In this document: piece after piece, positions 20,419 to 29,471 of the stretch
How positions within the stretch are numbered: the stretch's first letter is position 1
Layout: each line of letters begins with the position of its first letter
Virus record (IMG/VR): IMGVR_UViG_3300044527_000988
Coordinates: 1-40,711 of that record
Direction: 5' to 3' (one strand)
Source of the DNA: a virus
DNA length: 40,711 bases
The notes under the pieces: generated by a model
The model's database searches: none
What the model was told of the DNA's origin: nothing
The model's input: the letters and a program-made list of their open reading frames with translations, nothing else
Translations under genes and position numbers: made by a program

Positions 20419-20784
20419 GTGAAAATCACCGCGCGGATCGAGGGCTTCGACGAGAAGGTGCGGCGGATCAACGCCGGCGCCGTCCGTGCTGTCGAGGCCC
20501 CGCTGCGCGACCGGGCGGAGAAGATCGTCCGCGAGGCGCGCGACCGCTGGCCGGTGGACTCCGGCCGCTCGCGCGACGGCATCGAGACCCAGGTCTACGC
20601 CACGCCCTCCGGCCTCGTGCTCGAGTTCACGGGCCGCGCCGGGTACACCACCCGCGTCCGTGACCGGGGCGAGCCGATCGGCACCTCCTGGCGCCGCCTG
20701 GTGCAGGGCCCGGCCCTGTCGATGGGTCGCGCCGCAGCGCCCGAGATCGTGGCCGCGCTCGCTGCGCACGTGGAGGCCGCGTGA
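20419..20784 (+). CDS. HK97 gp10-like protein
   Basis: A 121-aa protein from GTG 20419 with GGGGGAAG just upstream. The sequence KIVREARDRWPVDSGRSRDGIETQVYATPSGLVLEFTGRAGY matches the HK97 gp10-like head-tail joining family, in which RWPVDTGRSRDG is typical. In most phages this gene lies before the tail tube; here it lies between the chaperone and the tape measure. It overlaps the tape measure by 4 bp. Confidence 0.65.
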   Translation: MKITARIEGFDEKVRRINAGAVRAVEAPLRDRAEKIVREARDRWPVDSGRSRDGIETQVYATPSGLVLEFTGRAGYTTRVRDRGEPIGTSWRRLVQGPALSMGRAAAPEIVAALAAHVEAA

Positions 20785-22718
20785 GCGACGCCGTCATCAA
20801 GATCGGGGGCGACCTCTCCGACCTCAAGCACGAGTTCGCGCTCGCGACCCAGTTCGCGAACCAGCGCGTGAAGGAGATGGCGCAGGAGGCGAAGCGCCAC
20901 ACCTCCGCCGCGACCACGGCCGCGTCCTCGTCCTTCGCCTCGATGCGCGGCGTCGCCGAGCGGTCGGCCTCGATCATGGGCGGGGCCTTCGGGGACTTGG
21001 GCGACATCGTCTTCGACCTCGGCGAGCGGGCGACCTCGGCCGGCGGCGCCATCGGCGGGATCGGCGTCACCGCCGGGGCCGCGGTCGTCGGGGTGGCCGC
21101 GCTTGGGTACGCCGCGTTCCAGCTCGCGGGCTACGCCGACGAGGCGGCGAAGCGGCTGGAAGAGGCCGGGCTTGCGGCCATGATCCCGAAGGACGCGCAG
21201 GACTCCCTCGACCGGTACCGCGACGGCACCAAGGCACTCCGCGACGAGGCCGACCTGCTGACGGTGTCGCTGTCCGGCGACCTGCTCGACGCGGTTGGCG
21301 ACCTGTCCTTCGCCCTCACCGGCGCGCTGGACAAGCTCGGGAAGCTGAAGGACGCGGCGAGCGAGAAGATCGGCGACACCGGCGGCGGCTCCACCTTCCG
21401 CCGCGTGCTGCTCGCGGTCGGCACCGGCCTCGGCTCCGAGGTGGCGGGGCTGGTGTCCGGCGCCATCGAGACCCAGATCGCGGACGGGGAGAAGCTCAAC
21501 GAGATCCGGACCACCGAGGCGCAGCTGGTGAAGGACGGCACCGCGTACGCAGAGCGCGAGGCATCGGCCCGCGAGGCGGTGAACCAGACGATCACCGACG
21601 GGCTGGAAGAGACGCGGAAGCTGAACGACGAGCGGCGCAAGCAGGCCGAGGCCGATCGAGCGGCCGAGAAGGCGCAGCGCGAAGCTGCCGCGCAGTTCAT
21701 CGCGGACCTGAGGGCGCAGGGCAAGGAGTGGAAGGCGCTCGGCGAGGCGATCGGCGAGGCCGCCGAGCAGCGGAAGATCTGGGACGATGCGATGGCCGGG
21801 GTTGCCGATCTCGGCCCCGCTGCGGCCCCGCTCGCCAACATGGACTTCTCCGGCGCCGCGGGGGCTATCAGCGGCGGAGCGGGCGGGATCGTCGGCGGCG
21901 CGCTGAAGGGCATCTCTGCGGCCGGCGGGGACGGCGTGATGGTCGCCCTCGCGACCACCGGCCCGGTCGGAGCCGCGATCGCCACGCTGGTCTCCCTGCC
22001 CGGGATCTTCGACGGGCTGCTGGACACCGTGAGCGATCTCGTCGGCACGTTCACCGAGCTCCCCAGCGAGATCGGGCGGACGCTGACCGAGACGATCCCC
22101 GGCATCCTTGGCGGCCTGGGTGACCTCGTGACCTCGATCGTCGGGGCCGCGCTCGACCTTCCCGGGATCCTGATGGACGCCGTCCCCGAGCTCGTGTCGT
22201 CGATCGTGCAGCTCGTGCCGAACCTGATCGGCGACCTCGTGACGATGTTCGCGGAGAAGCTGCCGCAGATGTTCGTCCAGGCCATCGAGTTCCTGCTCTC
22301 CGGCGGGCTCTACGGGGCGATCGCCCGCGGCGTGTGGGACGGGCTCAACGAGGTCTTCAACGACTTCCCGCAGAAGATCGCCGACAAGCTCGGCGAGATG
22401 CTCTCCAAGGTGCTAAACCCCTTCAAGGACAAAGAGGGCGATTTCCTCGGGACCAACCTCACCGCGGAGGGCGGCCGACGCATCGCCGGGTGGGACCTGC
22501 CGAGCTTCGACCGCGGCACCAGCGAGATCACCCGCACCGGCATCGCACGCGTCCACCGGGGCGAGGAGATCCGGCGCAAGGGCGAGGGCCCGAGCCGCGG
22601 CGCCGCCCCCGTGATCAACGTCTACGGCCCCGACACCCGCGAGATCGTGCGCCAGATCCGCGAGCTCCTCGGCGGCGACCACGGGGCCGGGTACGGTCTC
22701 GGGGACGCGCTCCCGTGA
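20781..22718 (+). CDS. Tape measure protein
   Basis: A 645-aa protein from GTG 20781. Ala/Gly-rich helices include coiled-coil segments (REAVNQTITDGLEETRKLNDERRKQAEADRAAEKAQREAAAQF). Hydrophobic stretches lie near residues 90-115 (AIGGIGVTAGAAVVGVAALGYAAF) and in the C-terminal half (TGPVGAAIATLVSLPGIF; VTSIVGAALDLPGILMDAVPELVSSIVQLVPNLIGDLV). It sets tail length. At about 0.15 nm per residue the tail would be near 100 nm, short for a siphovirus. It carries no obvious lytic transglycosylase domain. Confidence 0.88.
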   Translation: MSDAVIKIGGDLSDLKHEFALATQFANQRVKEMAQEAKRHTSAATTAASSSFASMRGVAERSASIMGGAFGDLGDIVFDLGERATSAGGAIGGIGVTAGAAVVGVAALGYAAFQLAGYADEAAKRLEEAGLAAMIPKDAQDSLDRYRDGTKALRDEADLLTVSLSGDLLDAVGDLSFALTGALDKLGKLKDAASEKIGDTGGGSTFRRVLLAVGTGLGSEVAGLVSGAIETQIADGEKLNEIRTTEAQLVKDGTAYAEREASAREAVNQTITDGLEETRKLNDERRKQAEADRAAEKAQREAAAQFIADLRAQGKEWKALGEAIGEAAEQRKIWDDAMAGVADLGPAAAPLANMDFSGAAGAISGGAGGIVGGALKGISAAGGDGVMVALATTGPVGAAIATLVSLPGIFDGLLDTVSDLVGTFTELPSEIGRTLTETIPGILGGLGDLVTSIVGAALDLPGILMDAVPELVSSIVQLVPNLIGDLVTMFAEKLPQMFVQAIEFLLSGGLYGAIARGVWDGLNEVFNDFPQKIADKLGEMLSKVLNPFKDKEGDFLGTNLTAEGGRRIAGWDLPSFDRGTSEITRTGIARVHRGEEIRRKGEGPSRGAAPVINVYGPDTREIVRQIRELLGGDHGAGYGLGDALP

Positions 22719-23494
22719 CGGCGCACCTCTACTGGTACCCCGAGGATGACGGGCTCGTGCGCTCCATCGACCTCGGGCTCGGGTGGCGCGAGTTGATCAC
22801 CGGCGACGGCGCCGATCTCGTCGCGGCCCGCAGCGCAGATGGTCAGCGGATCGTGACCACGTTCACCTCCATGCGGCAGGTCAAGGCGCTCGTGGAGTAC
22901 GTCACCGACGCCGCGGTGGTGCGCGAGCTCTACGCCATCGCCAACCACCTGCGCCGCAACGGGGTGATCGGGCTCGCCGAGGAGGACGGCGCCACCTGGG
23001 GCGGCTTCGCCCGCGAGGCCCCGGAGCAGGGCGAGACCGTGATCAAGATCGAGGACAACTTGTGGGAGGGCTGGTCGACGGCCGACCTCGCGGTAGGCGA
23101 CACGGTCGTCATCCAGGGCGCGAGTCCGGGAGGGAAGTGGGAGGAAGCCGTGCTGTCGGCGATCAACGCCTCCAGGCGGAAGATCACCCTGTCCAGCGGC
23201 CTGCGCTTCGACTACTCCACGGAGCCATACGTCCTGGTGCGTGACAGCCGGTTCTGGCCGTTCCTTCGCCTGAAGGACGGAGCGATGGGGACGCCGCCGA
23301 TCCGCACCGACCACCGCATCACCTGGGCACTGGACCTCGACCTCGAGGAGCCACCGTCTCGGATCGCGCGGGCGGCCGAGAGGGGGACGCGGTTCCGTGG
23401 GACGTCCGGCGACCCGCTCGGGGAGGAGAGCTACGGCGCCGACCTGGACGGAGGCGAGGCCGTCGCCGGGCCTTCCACCTCCGTGAGGTGGTAG
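22715..23494 (+). CDS. Distal tail-like protein
   Basis: A 259-aa beta-rich protein from GTG 22715 (GTGA overlap), first gene after the tape measure. This is the usual place of the distal tail (Dit-like) protein connecting tube and tip. Segments such as GLGWRELITGDGADLVAARSADGQRIVTTFTSMRQVKALVEYV and a C-terminal PPIRTDHRITWALDLDLEEPP support a structural beta protein. Assignment is contextual. Confidence 0.6.
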   Translation: MTAHLYWYPEDDGLVRSIDLGLGWRELITGDGADLVAARSADGQRIVTTFTSMRQVKALVEYVTDAAVVRELYAIANHLRRNGVIGLAEEDGATWGGFAREAPEQGETVIKIEDNLWEGWSTADLAVGDTVVIQGASPGGKWEEAVLSAINASRRKITLSSGLRFDYSTEPYVLVRDSRFWPFLRLKDGAMGTPPIRTDHRITWALDLDLEEPPSRIARAAERGTRFRGTSGDPLGEESYGADLDGGEAVAGPSTSVRW

Positions 23495-24994
23495 GTGTGG
23501 TCGGACGCCTTCCTCGACTCGCTACAGGGCGACTTCGCCCCGATCTTCCTGCTTGAGTCGGTGCAAGTCGGCGACTTCTCCGGCGGCCGCGACCTGCGGA
23601 TCTCGTCGCACTACGTGTCCGGCTACGAAGAGGCGATCGATCCGCCGCGGTGCTCGATCTCCCACGGAGAGCTGCAGGTCCCGTCGTGGACCCGCACCGG
23701 GACCGCGGTCACGATCGCATCGACGAAGGACCTCCGCCGCCAGGTGCGGCCCGGGCAGGTAGTGCGGCTGCGGATCGGCTTCCGCTCGTGGTCGCCGGGC
23801 GAGTACGAGACGGTGTTTCTCGGAGCCGTCCGCGGGCTCCGGTGGTCCGCCGGCCGGTGGTCGCTGTCGCTGGTGGACCTGGCCTATTCGCTCCAGTCGC
23901 GCTTCGTCTCCCAGACCGCCGACCCCCGCCTGTTCGCGTCCCTCGACGAGTCGGCGACCGTGTCGAGCGCCTACACCGCGAGCGACACCACCATCAACGT
24001 GGACAGCACCGCGGGCTTCGTCCTGCCCGACTCCGACCCGTTCCTGCTCCTCGTCACCCCTGACGGTGGCGAGGATCCGTTCTTCGTGACGGCGACCGCG
24101 AAGACGGGGACCACCTTCACCGGGTGCAGCCCGGGGCAGCTCGGAACCACGGCCGTGTCCTGCGGGACGTCCACCACGATCACCCCCTGCGCCTACACCG
24201 AGACGCACCCCTTGAACGCCGTGCGCCGGATCCTCGTGTCGACCGGCACCGCGGGCGCGAACGGCTCGCGCGACGTCCTGCCCGCCTCCTGGGGCTACGG
24301 CCTGCCCGCCGAGCTCGTCGACGGCGAGGACATCGTGTCGCACGTGCTGGCGTCCAGCCCCGCGACGGGCGCGAACGACTGGGTCTTCCTCGCGACCGAG
24401 CCCGCGGATGACGGGCAGTCGGCGATCGGCGAGTTCCTGCGGCCGGGCGGGTTCTTCTTGGGCGAGCACCAGGGGCGGATCACCGCGCGCGCCGTGATCG
24501 ACCCTTCGACGGTGACGCCGCCCCACTCGTGGAACCTGCGCGACGGCACGGTCGAGAGCTACGACGCCTGGGACCCGGCCGTGATCGAGTCGCGGACGAT
24601 TCAGATGGCCATGGCGGGCGGCGGAACCTGGGGGACGTCGGCGACGGAGCAGCTCGACACCCGGCCGTGTCGGGAGAAGCTGGTGATCGATCAGCCCAGC
24701 ATCTACACGAACGAGACGGCGTGGGGGTCCTCCATCGACGACCGCCTCCGCCCATACCTGCTGCGCCGCGGGGAGCGGCTGACGATGCGCTCCGCGGGCC
24801 TGCGCCTGGCGCCCGCCGCGATCGGCGACTGCCTCCGGCTCACCACCGACCAGGTCACGAGCCGCTACGACGTGGAGGGCAACGGCTTCAACGAGCGCAG
24901 GACCTTGATCATCGGTGGCGGCCCCGACTGGTTCCGGGGCGAGTGCCGGTTCACCATCCTGTCGACCGTGCCGGGTGCGCTGGTGACCCAGTGA
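23495..24994 (+). CDS. Tail hub / tip protein
   Basis: A 499-aa protein whose GTG directly follows the previous TAG. It has beta strands throughout: VQVGDFSGGRDLRISSHYVSGYEEAI; TGTAVTIASTKDLRRQVRPGQVVRLRIGFRS; YETVFLGAVRGLRWSAGRWSLSLVDLAYSLQSRF. Later segments include ITARAVIDPSTV and RPYLLRRGERLTMRSAGLRLAPAAIGDCLRLTTD. The pattern and position match tail hub (Tal/gp27-like) proteins at the tail tip. No peptidoglycan hydrolase domain is evident. Confidence 0.65.
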   Translation: MWSDAFLDSLQGDFAPIFLLESVQVGDFSGGRDLRISSHYVSGYEEAIDPPRCSISHGELQVPSWTRTGTAVTIASTKDLRRQVRPGQVVRLRIGFRSWSPGEYETVFLGAVRGLRWSAGRWSLSLVDLAYSLQSRFVSQTADPRLFASLDESATVSSAYTASDTTINVDSTAGFVLPDSDPFLLLVTPDGGEDPFFVTATAKTGTTFTGCSPGQLGTTAVSCGTSTTITPCAYTETHPLNAVRRILVSTGTAGANGSRDVLPASWGYGLPAELVDGEDIVSHVLASSPATGANDWVFLATEPADDGQSAIGEFLRPGGFFLGEHQGRITARAVIDPSTVTPPHSWNLRDGTVESYDAWDPAVIESRTIQMAMAGGGTWGTSATEQLDTRPCREKLVIDQPSIYTNETAWGSSIDDRLRPYLLRRGERLTMRSAGLRLAPAAIGDCLRLTTDQVTSRYDVEGNGFNERRTLIIGGGPDWFRGECRFTILSTVPGALVTQ

Positions 24995-25689
24995 GCCGCG
25001 GCCGGGGCTTCCCGCCTCCCGGCGAGCGCGCGGCCCTGCTGCTGTGGACCGGCGGCCGCTACACCTGGGCGGCCCCGCTCCGGGACGGGCTCGTGCCCGT
25101 GTCGCAGCTCGACGGCTCGATCCGGTGGGCCGTGCCGGCAGGCGGGGGCGGGGGTGGCAGCGGCACCTTGAACCACGCGCTCCTGACCAGCAACCTGGCA
25201 TGGACGTCCTCCGGCCACACGGGCACAGCCAACCGGATCGCGGGCTTCGGCGGGGCGGGCGCGGCGGCCCTGTACCAGATCGGCGCCGACCTCCAGGCGT
25301 GGGACGCCGACCTCGACGCCCTCGCGGCGCTGGCCTCCACCGGGGTCGCGGTCCGCACGGGATCGGGGACCTGGACGGTGCGCACGATCACCGGCACCGC
25401 ATCGGAGATCAGCGTCACCGACGGGTCAGGCGTCTCGGGCGCGCCCACAATCGGGATTGCGAGCAACCCGACGATCCCCGGAACCGGCGGCATGGTGCTG
25501 CCGATCGGCACGACGGCGCAGCGTGGCACGTCCACCGCGGGCCGGCTCCGAGCGTCCACGACCCTCGGCGTGCTCGAGTACTACAGCGGCACGGGCTGGG
25601 AGCAGGTCGCGTCGGAGTCCTACGTCACCACGGTCTCCTCCGCGCTCATCGCCGGAGCTCGCCGGCTTGCTCTCTTCGGGGGTCTCTGA
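24991..25689 (+). CDS. Tail fibre-like protein
   Basis: A 232-aa protein from GTG 24991 (GTGA overlap). After a Gly-rich hinge (PAGGGGGGSG) it has the fibre-type segments LYQIGADLQAWDADLDALAAL and VRTGSGTWTVRTITGTASEISVTDGSGVSGAPTIGIASNP. It then reads MVLPIGTTAQRGTSTAGRLRASTTLGVLEYYSGTGWEQV, a motif common in phage fibre tips. It probably trimerises and contributes to host contact. Confidence 0.7.
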   Translation: MSRGRGFPPPGERAALLLWTGGRYTWAAPLRDGLVPVSQLDGSIRWAVPAGGGGGGSGTLNHALLTSNLAWTSSGHTGTANRIAGFGGAGAAALYQIGADLQAWDADLDALAALASTGVAVRTGSGTWTVRTITGTASEISVTDGSGVSGAPTIGIASNPTIPGTGGMVLPIGTTAQRGTSTAGRLRASTTLGVLEYYSGTGWEQVASESYVTTVSSALIAGARRLALFGGL

Positions 25690-26891
25690 TGTCGCTCGGG
25701 ATCGTGCTCACCACCACCACGCTCCTCCGCGTGACGACGACGACCACCGACGTGCTCCACTACGCCGCCAGCTACGGCGACGACACGGGGACCGCGGTGT
25801 CGCTCGACGCCGTCGCCCCGGGCTCGATCTCCTCGGCGACCACGACGACGATCGTGGGCTCGCCGGCGAGCGGGAAGCGCGTGGTCAAGTCGGTCACGCT
25901 GCGGAACACGTCGACGACCGCCACCGTCACGACCTCGATCGACCTGTACGACGGCAGCAACGCGCGGCCGCTGTGCCCCTGCCGACTCGGTCCGGGCGAG
26001 GCGCTCCAGTACGAGGCCGGCGCCGGCTGGCGTGTGCTGATGGCCAGCGGCGACCCGCGCCCCGGGGCGGGCACCGCGAGGGCTGGCCGCCCCTTCATGG
26101 TGCAGAAATCCTGCACAGTCCCCGAAGCCGCCGGGTACTGGTACTCGACCAGTAAGGACGCCGGGACCCCGGGGCCGTGGGCGCCCGGCGCCCCAGGCGT
26201 GAACGGCCGCGTCACCGACGGCACCACGACGACGGACGCCGGGTGCATCCCATGGGCGAACGCCACCTCCGGCTACGTCACGAGCCTGGACATCCTGAGC
26301 GGGTCCAACTCGATCGCCGGCGGCGCGATGCTGGTGGATGTCGTCTGGGTCAACAGCGGGCTCACGGTCACGACCACCACCGCGCAGGCGATCACGACTC
26401 CGACGCTACCGGCGCGCGATGTGAACGGGAGCAGCAACGGCGAGGGCTACGGGATCGCGCTCCTCTTCGTGGCCGCCGCGACGAACGCCGGGGCGATCTC
26501 GAACAGCACGGTGAACTACACCGATTCGGACGGGAACGCGCAGGTGGCGACGCTGTCCGCCGTGATCCCGACTGTGATCCCCGCGACGCCGGTCATCGGC
26601 ACGGTGGTGCCGTTCCTGCAACCTGCGGGCTCTCGCGGCGTGCAGTCCATCCAGTCGATCACCCTCGGGACGAGCCTCGCAACGGGGACGATCTCGCTGC
26701 TGATCTATCGAGAGATTGCCGCGGTTCCGTTCAGCGCGGTGAACACCGGCACGCTCGCGATCGGGGGCCAGTCCAACGCGGTCGGGCCGCGATGCTACGA
26801 CGGGAGCTGCCTGCTGCTGTGGCTCTCGCTGAACGCCGCGACCGCATCGGGTCCGCAGATCCGCGGTGCCATCGTCGAGCGGGTGCAGTAG
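25689..26891 (+). CDS. Tail tip / receptor-binding candidate
   Basis: A 400-aa protein, ATG 25689 sharing a base with the upstream stop. It is extremely Thr/Ser/Val-rich beta structure (TTTTLLRVTTTTTDVLHY; ATTTTIVGSPASGKRVVKSVTLRN) with two apparent repeated beta domains. A short Pro/Gly stretch (GTPGPWAPGAPGVNGRV) between them resembles a collagen-like hinge. A baseplate or receptor-binding role is likely from position; no family is recognised. Confidence 0.55.
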   Translation: MSLGIVLTTTTLLRVTTTTTDVLHYAASYGDDTGTAVSLDAVAPGSISSATTTTIVGSPASGKRVVKSVTLRNTSTTATVTTSIDLYDGSNARPLCPCRLGPGEALQYEAGAGWRVLMASGDPRPGAGTARAGRPFMVQKSCTVPEAAGYWYSTSKDAGTPGPWAPGAPGVNGRVTDGTTTTDAGCIPWANATSGYVTSLDILSGSNSIAGGAMLVDVVWVNSGLTVTTTTAQAITTPTLPARDVNGSSNGEGYGIALLFVAAATNAGAISNSTVNYTDSDGNAQVATLSAVIPTVIPATPVIGTVVPFLQPAGSRGVQSIQSITLGTSLATGTISLLIYREIAAVPFSAVNTGTLAIGGQSNAVGPRCYDGSCLLLWLSLNAATASGPQIRGAIVERVQ

Positions 26892-26951
26892 GAGGCACTC
26901 CGCACAGTCGGATAGCCCGACACAGCGGTCACGTGATACAGTCGGGTTGCG
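26892..26951 (+). promoter_or_regulatory. Promoter-like gap with ACAGTCGG repeats
   Basis: The gap holds ACAGTCGG at 26904-26911 and 26938-26945, with CCGACA inverted at 26917-26922. TACAGT at 26937-26942 could be a -10 box, preceded by TGA (extended -10 form), ending 9 nt before ATG 26952. No ribosome-binding sequence is present, so this too may be a leaderless start. No good -35 is visible. Confidence 0.45.
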
Positions 26952-27311
26952 ATGTCTGTTACCCTCCCGAACTTCACCGCCGAGCGCCATGACGACGTCG
27001 TCATCGCCGACACCTGGTATCGGCTGGTGCAGCTGGTCGACGGCGACGGCACCGGCTTCGACCTCACCGACGCCACCGGAACCGGCGAGGTCTACAACGA
27101 CTCGGGCACGCTCGCCACGATCACGGTGGGCGCTGTCGGGCACGCGTCGTACCTGATCACGGCCGGCTGGCTCGCGCTGTCGATGGCCGCGACCGTCACC
27201 GACGACCTCACCCAGCAGCGCGCCCGGTACCGGGTCCGCCTGACGTGGTCCTCCCCCGCGTGGGCGATCACGATCCTCGAGGGCGACCTCGAGATCCGGG
27301 CGGTCTGGTGA
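26952..27311 (+). CDS. Small tail/baseplate protein
   Basis: A 119-aa beta protein (SVTLPNFTAERHDDVVIADTWYRLVQLVDGDGTGFDLTDATGTGEVYNDSG, ending AITILEGDLEIRAVW). The pattern of an applied-value or range domain (LTDATGTGEVYNDSGTLATITV) is typical of short baseplate upper proteins in tail-tip gene clusters. It begins a second late sub-operon after the gap at 26892. Confidence 0.6.
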   Translation: MSVTLPNFTAERHDDVVIADTWYRLVQLVDGDGTGFDLTDATGTGEVYNDSGTLATITVGAVGHASYLITAGWLALSMAATVTDDLTQQRARYRVRLTWSSPAWAITILEGDLEIRAVW

Positions 27312-27955
27312 GCGGGTCGCTGCAGCTCGTGGTCCAGCGGCCCACCGTGCGGGTGGTCGCCGGCGCGATCCCTGTCTACGACGCCGGCCTCGCGTCCCTC
27401 GTCACGGTCGACACCGCCGCCGACCTGCTGCCGTACACGACCGGCGCGAACGCGTGGGCGAGCACGTCGCTGACGGCGTTCGCGCGGACGCTCCTCGACG
27501 ACAGCACCCGGGCCGCGGTCCTCGCCACCCTCGGCGGCGTCGACGTGTCCGTGACGCCCGGCTCCACGACCAGCGACACCACCGGGACGACGGTGGCCAC
27601 GCTGACGCTGACGACCGGCAAGAGCTACGTTATTACCGGTGTGCTGGTGTGCACCACCGCCCTCGCGAGCACGGCGCTAAACACCCGGGCTCTCGCGGGC
27701 GGTGGGCTCACCGCCTCCGCGGTTGCGTTTCACTGGAACGCTGGCCAGACCACGACCTTCGCGGGCGGTTCGACCCGGCTGGACGACTGGACGCCGCTGA
27801 CCAGCGGGCTCGGGACGACGGAGCGCGCCCTGGTGATCCACGGGCACCTCACCTGCACGGCCTCCGGCACGGTCGAAATCCAGATCCGGAGCGAGGTCAA
27901 CGGGTCGAGCGTCGCGGTGACGGCCGGTGTGCTTCGCCTCGTGGAGTGTCCGTGA
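27308..27955 (+). CDS. Tail fibre-type protein
   Basis: A 215-aa protein from GTG 27308 (4-bp overlap). The segment TVDTAADLLPYTTGANAWASTSLTAFARTLLDDSTRAAVLATLGGV is a widespread phage fibre linker motif. The C-terminal half (SVTPGSTTSDTTGTTVATLTLTTGKSYVITGVLVC to EIQIRSEVNGSSVAVTAGVLRLVE) is a beta-sandwich likely to be the exposed head. Confidence 0.7.
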   Translation: MSGSLQLVVQRPTVRVVAGAIPVYDAGLASLVTVDTAADLLPYTTGANAWASTSLTAFARTLLDDSTRAAVLATLGGVDVSVTPGSTTSDTTGTTVATLTLTTGKSYVITGVLVCTTALASTALNTRALAGGGLTASAVAFHWNAGQTTTFAGGSTRLDDWTPLTSGLGTTERALVIHGHLTCTASGTVEIQIRSEVNGSSVAVTAGVLRLVECP

Positions 27956-28596
27956 GGTACCTGTACTCGACCACCACCCCGGACGTGTACGGCTGGACCC
28001 GCGGCACCGAGCTCCTCGCCGCAGCCGGCGTACCCGTGCACCCTCTGGTGCCTGGCGCGCTCGTGTACGTGACCGAGGATCCGCGCGGCTCGGGGCGGGC
28101 TCCCCTCTGGGTGCTCGTCAGCGAGAAGCCCTGGGAGGGCGCGCGAGAGGTCGCCGACGATGCCATCATCGTCGGCAAGCCCCGGCCTCTGCTCGATCGC
28201 GACCTCGCCGCGGTTCGGCTCGCGGCCCTGTCCGAGCTCTCCCGGCTCGGCGCCGCGCTCGCGGAGGAGCCCGTCCGCCTGGAGGGGCGCCCGCCGCTCG
28301 GGGTGGGCGTCGACAGCCAACGCGATTGGACCAGCCTCCTGACGGCCACGTCGGTCGCGGAGGCGCTGGGCTTCGACCCGTCGGCGGTGGGTGTGTACCC
28401 GTTCCCGTTCCCCGCCCGCGACGGGAGCGTGGTCGTGCTCGAGAACGCGACCGCCGCGCGGGTGCTGTACTTCGAGCTGTTCGCCCACGGCGCCGCTCGG
28501 CGGAAGCTCCTCGACGCCGCAGCCCAGGCGGTCTACGCCGCCACCACCTCGCAGGGCGTCGCCGATGCCCTCCTCGCGTACAGGGGGAGCCTGTGA
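27952..28596 (+). CDS. Tail protein, DUF4376-like
   Basis: A 214-aa protein from GTG 27952. The C-terminal half (GVGVDSQRDWTSLLTATSVAEALG, then VVVLENATAARVLYFELFAHGAARRKLLDAAAQAVYAATTSQGVADAL) has the DUF4376-like pattern found in tail fibre assembly or tail-tip proteins. In these a short beta strand is followed by helices ending in AA.. T....V. The N-terminus is beta-rich. Identification is by pattern only. Confidence 0.55.
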   Translation: MRYLYSTTTPDVYGWTRGTELLAAAGVPVHPLVPGALVYVTEDPRGSGRAPLWVLVSEKPWEGAREVADDAIIVGKPRPLLDRDLAAVRLAALSELSRLGAALAEEPVRLEGRPPLGVGVDSQRDWTSLLTATSVAEALGFDPSAVGVYPFPFPARDGSVVVLENATAARVLYFELFAHGAARRKLLDAAAQAVYAATTSQGVADALLAYRGSL

Positions 28597-28598
28597 CC

Positions 28599-28757
28599 AT
28601 GCCCCTCTCCGATCGCCAGCGGCAAGCCCTCGCGGATGCTGCCTCGGCGTCGGGCCACCCGTCCGGCTCGGTCACCGTCTCGCTCCATTTGGACGGGCGC
28701 CGCATCACCGACATTCTCCGGCGGTGCCCGAAGCTGCTGATGGGGAAGAAGCCATGA
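28599..28757 (+). CDS. Small hypothetical protein
   Basis: A 52-aa protein. ATG 28599 is preferred over GTG 28593 because GGGGGAG ends 9 nt before the ATG but only 3 nt before the GTG. It reads LSDRQRQALADAASASGHPSG then SVTVSLHLDGRRITDILRRCP. No family is recognised; it precedes the lysis genes with an ATGA overlap. Confidence 0.6.
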   Translation: MPLSDRQRQALADAASASGHPSGSVTVSLHLDGRRITDILRRCPKLLMGKKP

Positions 28758-29188
28758 CCGGAGCCCTGGGGTTCGTCCTCGTCATCTACGCCCTGTCCGC
28801 GTCGCTGTACGGCGCCGTCCACTGGCGCGTGATGCGCGCCGCGGCCTCGATCCCGCCGTCCGTGCGGCTGGCGATCGGGATCCGCGAGCGGCTGGTGGTC
28901 CCGGCCGGCCTCGTGTCCGCCGCCGGCGCCCTCCTCGCGCTGGCACAGGGCTGCCACCTCGCCCTCGTGGCGCTCGTGGTCGCCGCCGCCCTGTCCGCCC
29001 TCCTCGACGGCGCGATCGCCGGAGCCCTCGTGGTCGCCGGTGGCTCGCAAGCCCCCGCGATCGCGCGCACCCACCGCCTCGCCGACGCGGGCTCGAGGGT
29101 GGAACAGGGCGCCGCCATCCTGCGCCGGCTCGAGGACGCACGGCGCGGAGCCGAGGCGCGCAACCACCGCCACCACGCGGAGGCGTGA
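28754..29188 (+). CDS. Multi-pass membrane protein, holin candidate
   Basis: A 144-aa protein. Hydrophobic stretches lie at about 4-22 (ALGFVLVIYALSASLYGAV), 48-66 and 67-95 (LVSAAGALLALAQGCHLALVALVVAAALSALLDGAIAGALVVAG). A charged C-terminal tail (RTHRLADAGSRVEQGAAILRRLEDARRGAEARNHRHH) follows. Three membrane passes plus a charged tail, three genes upstream of the endolysin, fit a class I holin, though the tail is longer than usual. A membrane-anchored spanin-like role is an alternative. Confidence 0.5.
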   Translation: MTGALGFVLVIYALSASLYGAVHWRVMRAAASIPPSVRLAIGIRERLVVPAGLVSAAGALLALAQGCHLALVALVVAAALSALLDGAIAGALVVAGGSQAPAIARTHRLADAGSRVEQGAAILRRLEDARRGAEARNHRHHAEA

Positions 29189-29189
29189 C

Positions 29190-29471
29190 GTGCCCGACCT
29201 CCTCCCTCCGTCGGCCGCCGGCAGCGACGGACCACCCACGACGCCGCGCGCCCTCTCCCCCGAGGCGCGCGACGTGCTGATCCTCCAGGCGCTCGAGGAG
29301 CTGATCACCAAGGCGGGCGAGCGCAGCTACCTGCGCAGCTTCGCCGAGTCGAAGGTGGGCGACCGAATCCGGATCGACCACCTCGCGTTCCTCGTGGCGT
29401 TGGCCTCGATCGCCGCCGGGCTCGGCGTGTCCCTGCCCGACGTGTGGCGCGTCGTCACCGGTGCGCCGTGA
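29190..29471 (+). CDS. Small protein with one membrane segment, holin/antiholin candidate
   Basis: A 93-aa protein from GTG 29190 with GGAGG upstream. A soluble helical N-terminus (ARDVLILQALEELITKAGERSYLRSFAESKVGDRIRIDH) precedes one hydrophobic segment (LAFLVALASIAAGLGVSLPDVW). Placed among lysis genes; the exact role cannot be decided. Confidence 0.5.
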   Translation: MPDLLPPSAAGSDGPPTTPRALSPEARDVLILQALEELITKAGERSYLRSFAESKVGDRIRIDHLAFLVALASIAAGLGVSLPDVWRVVTGAP

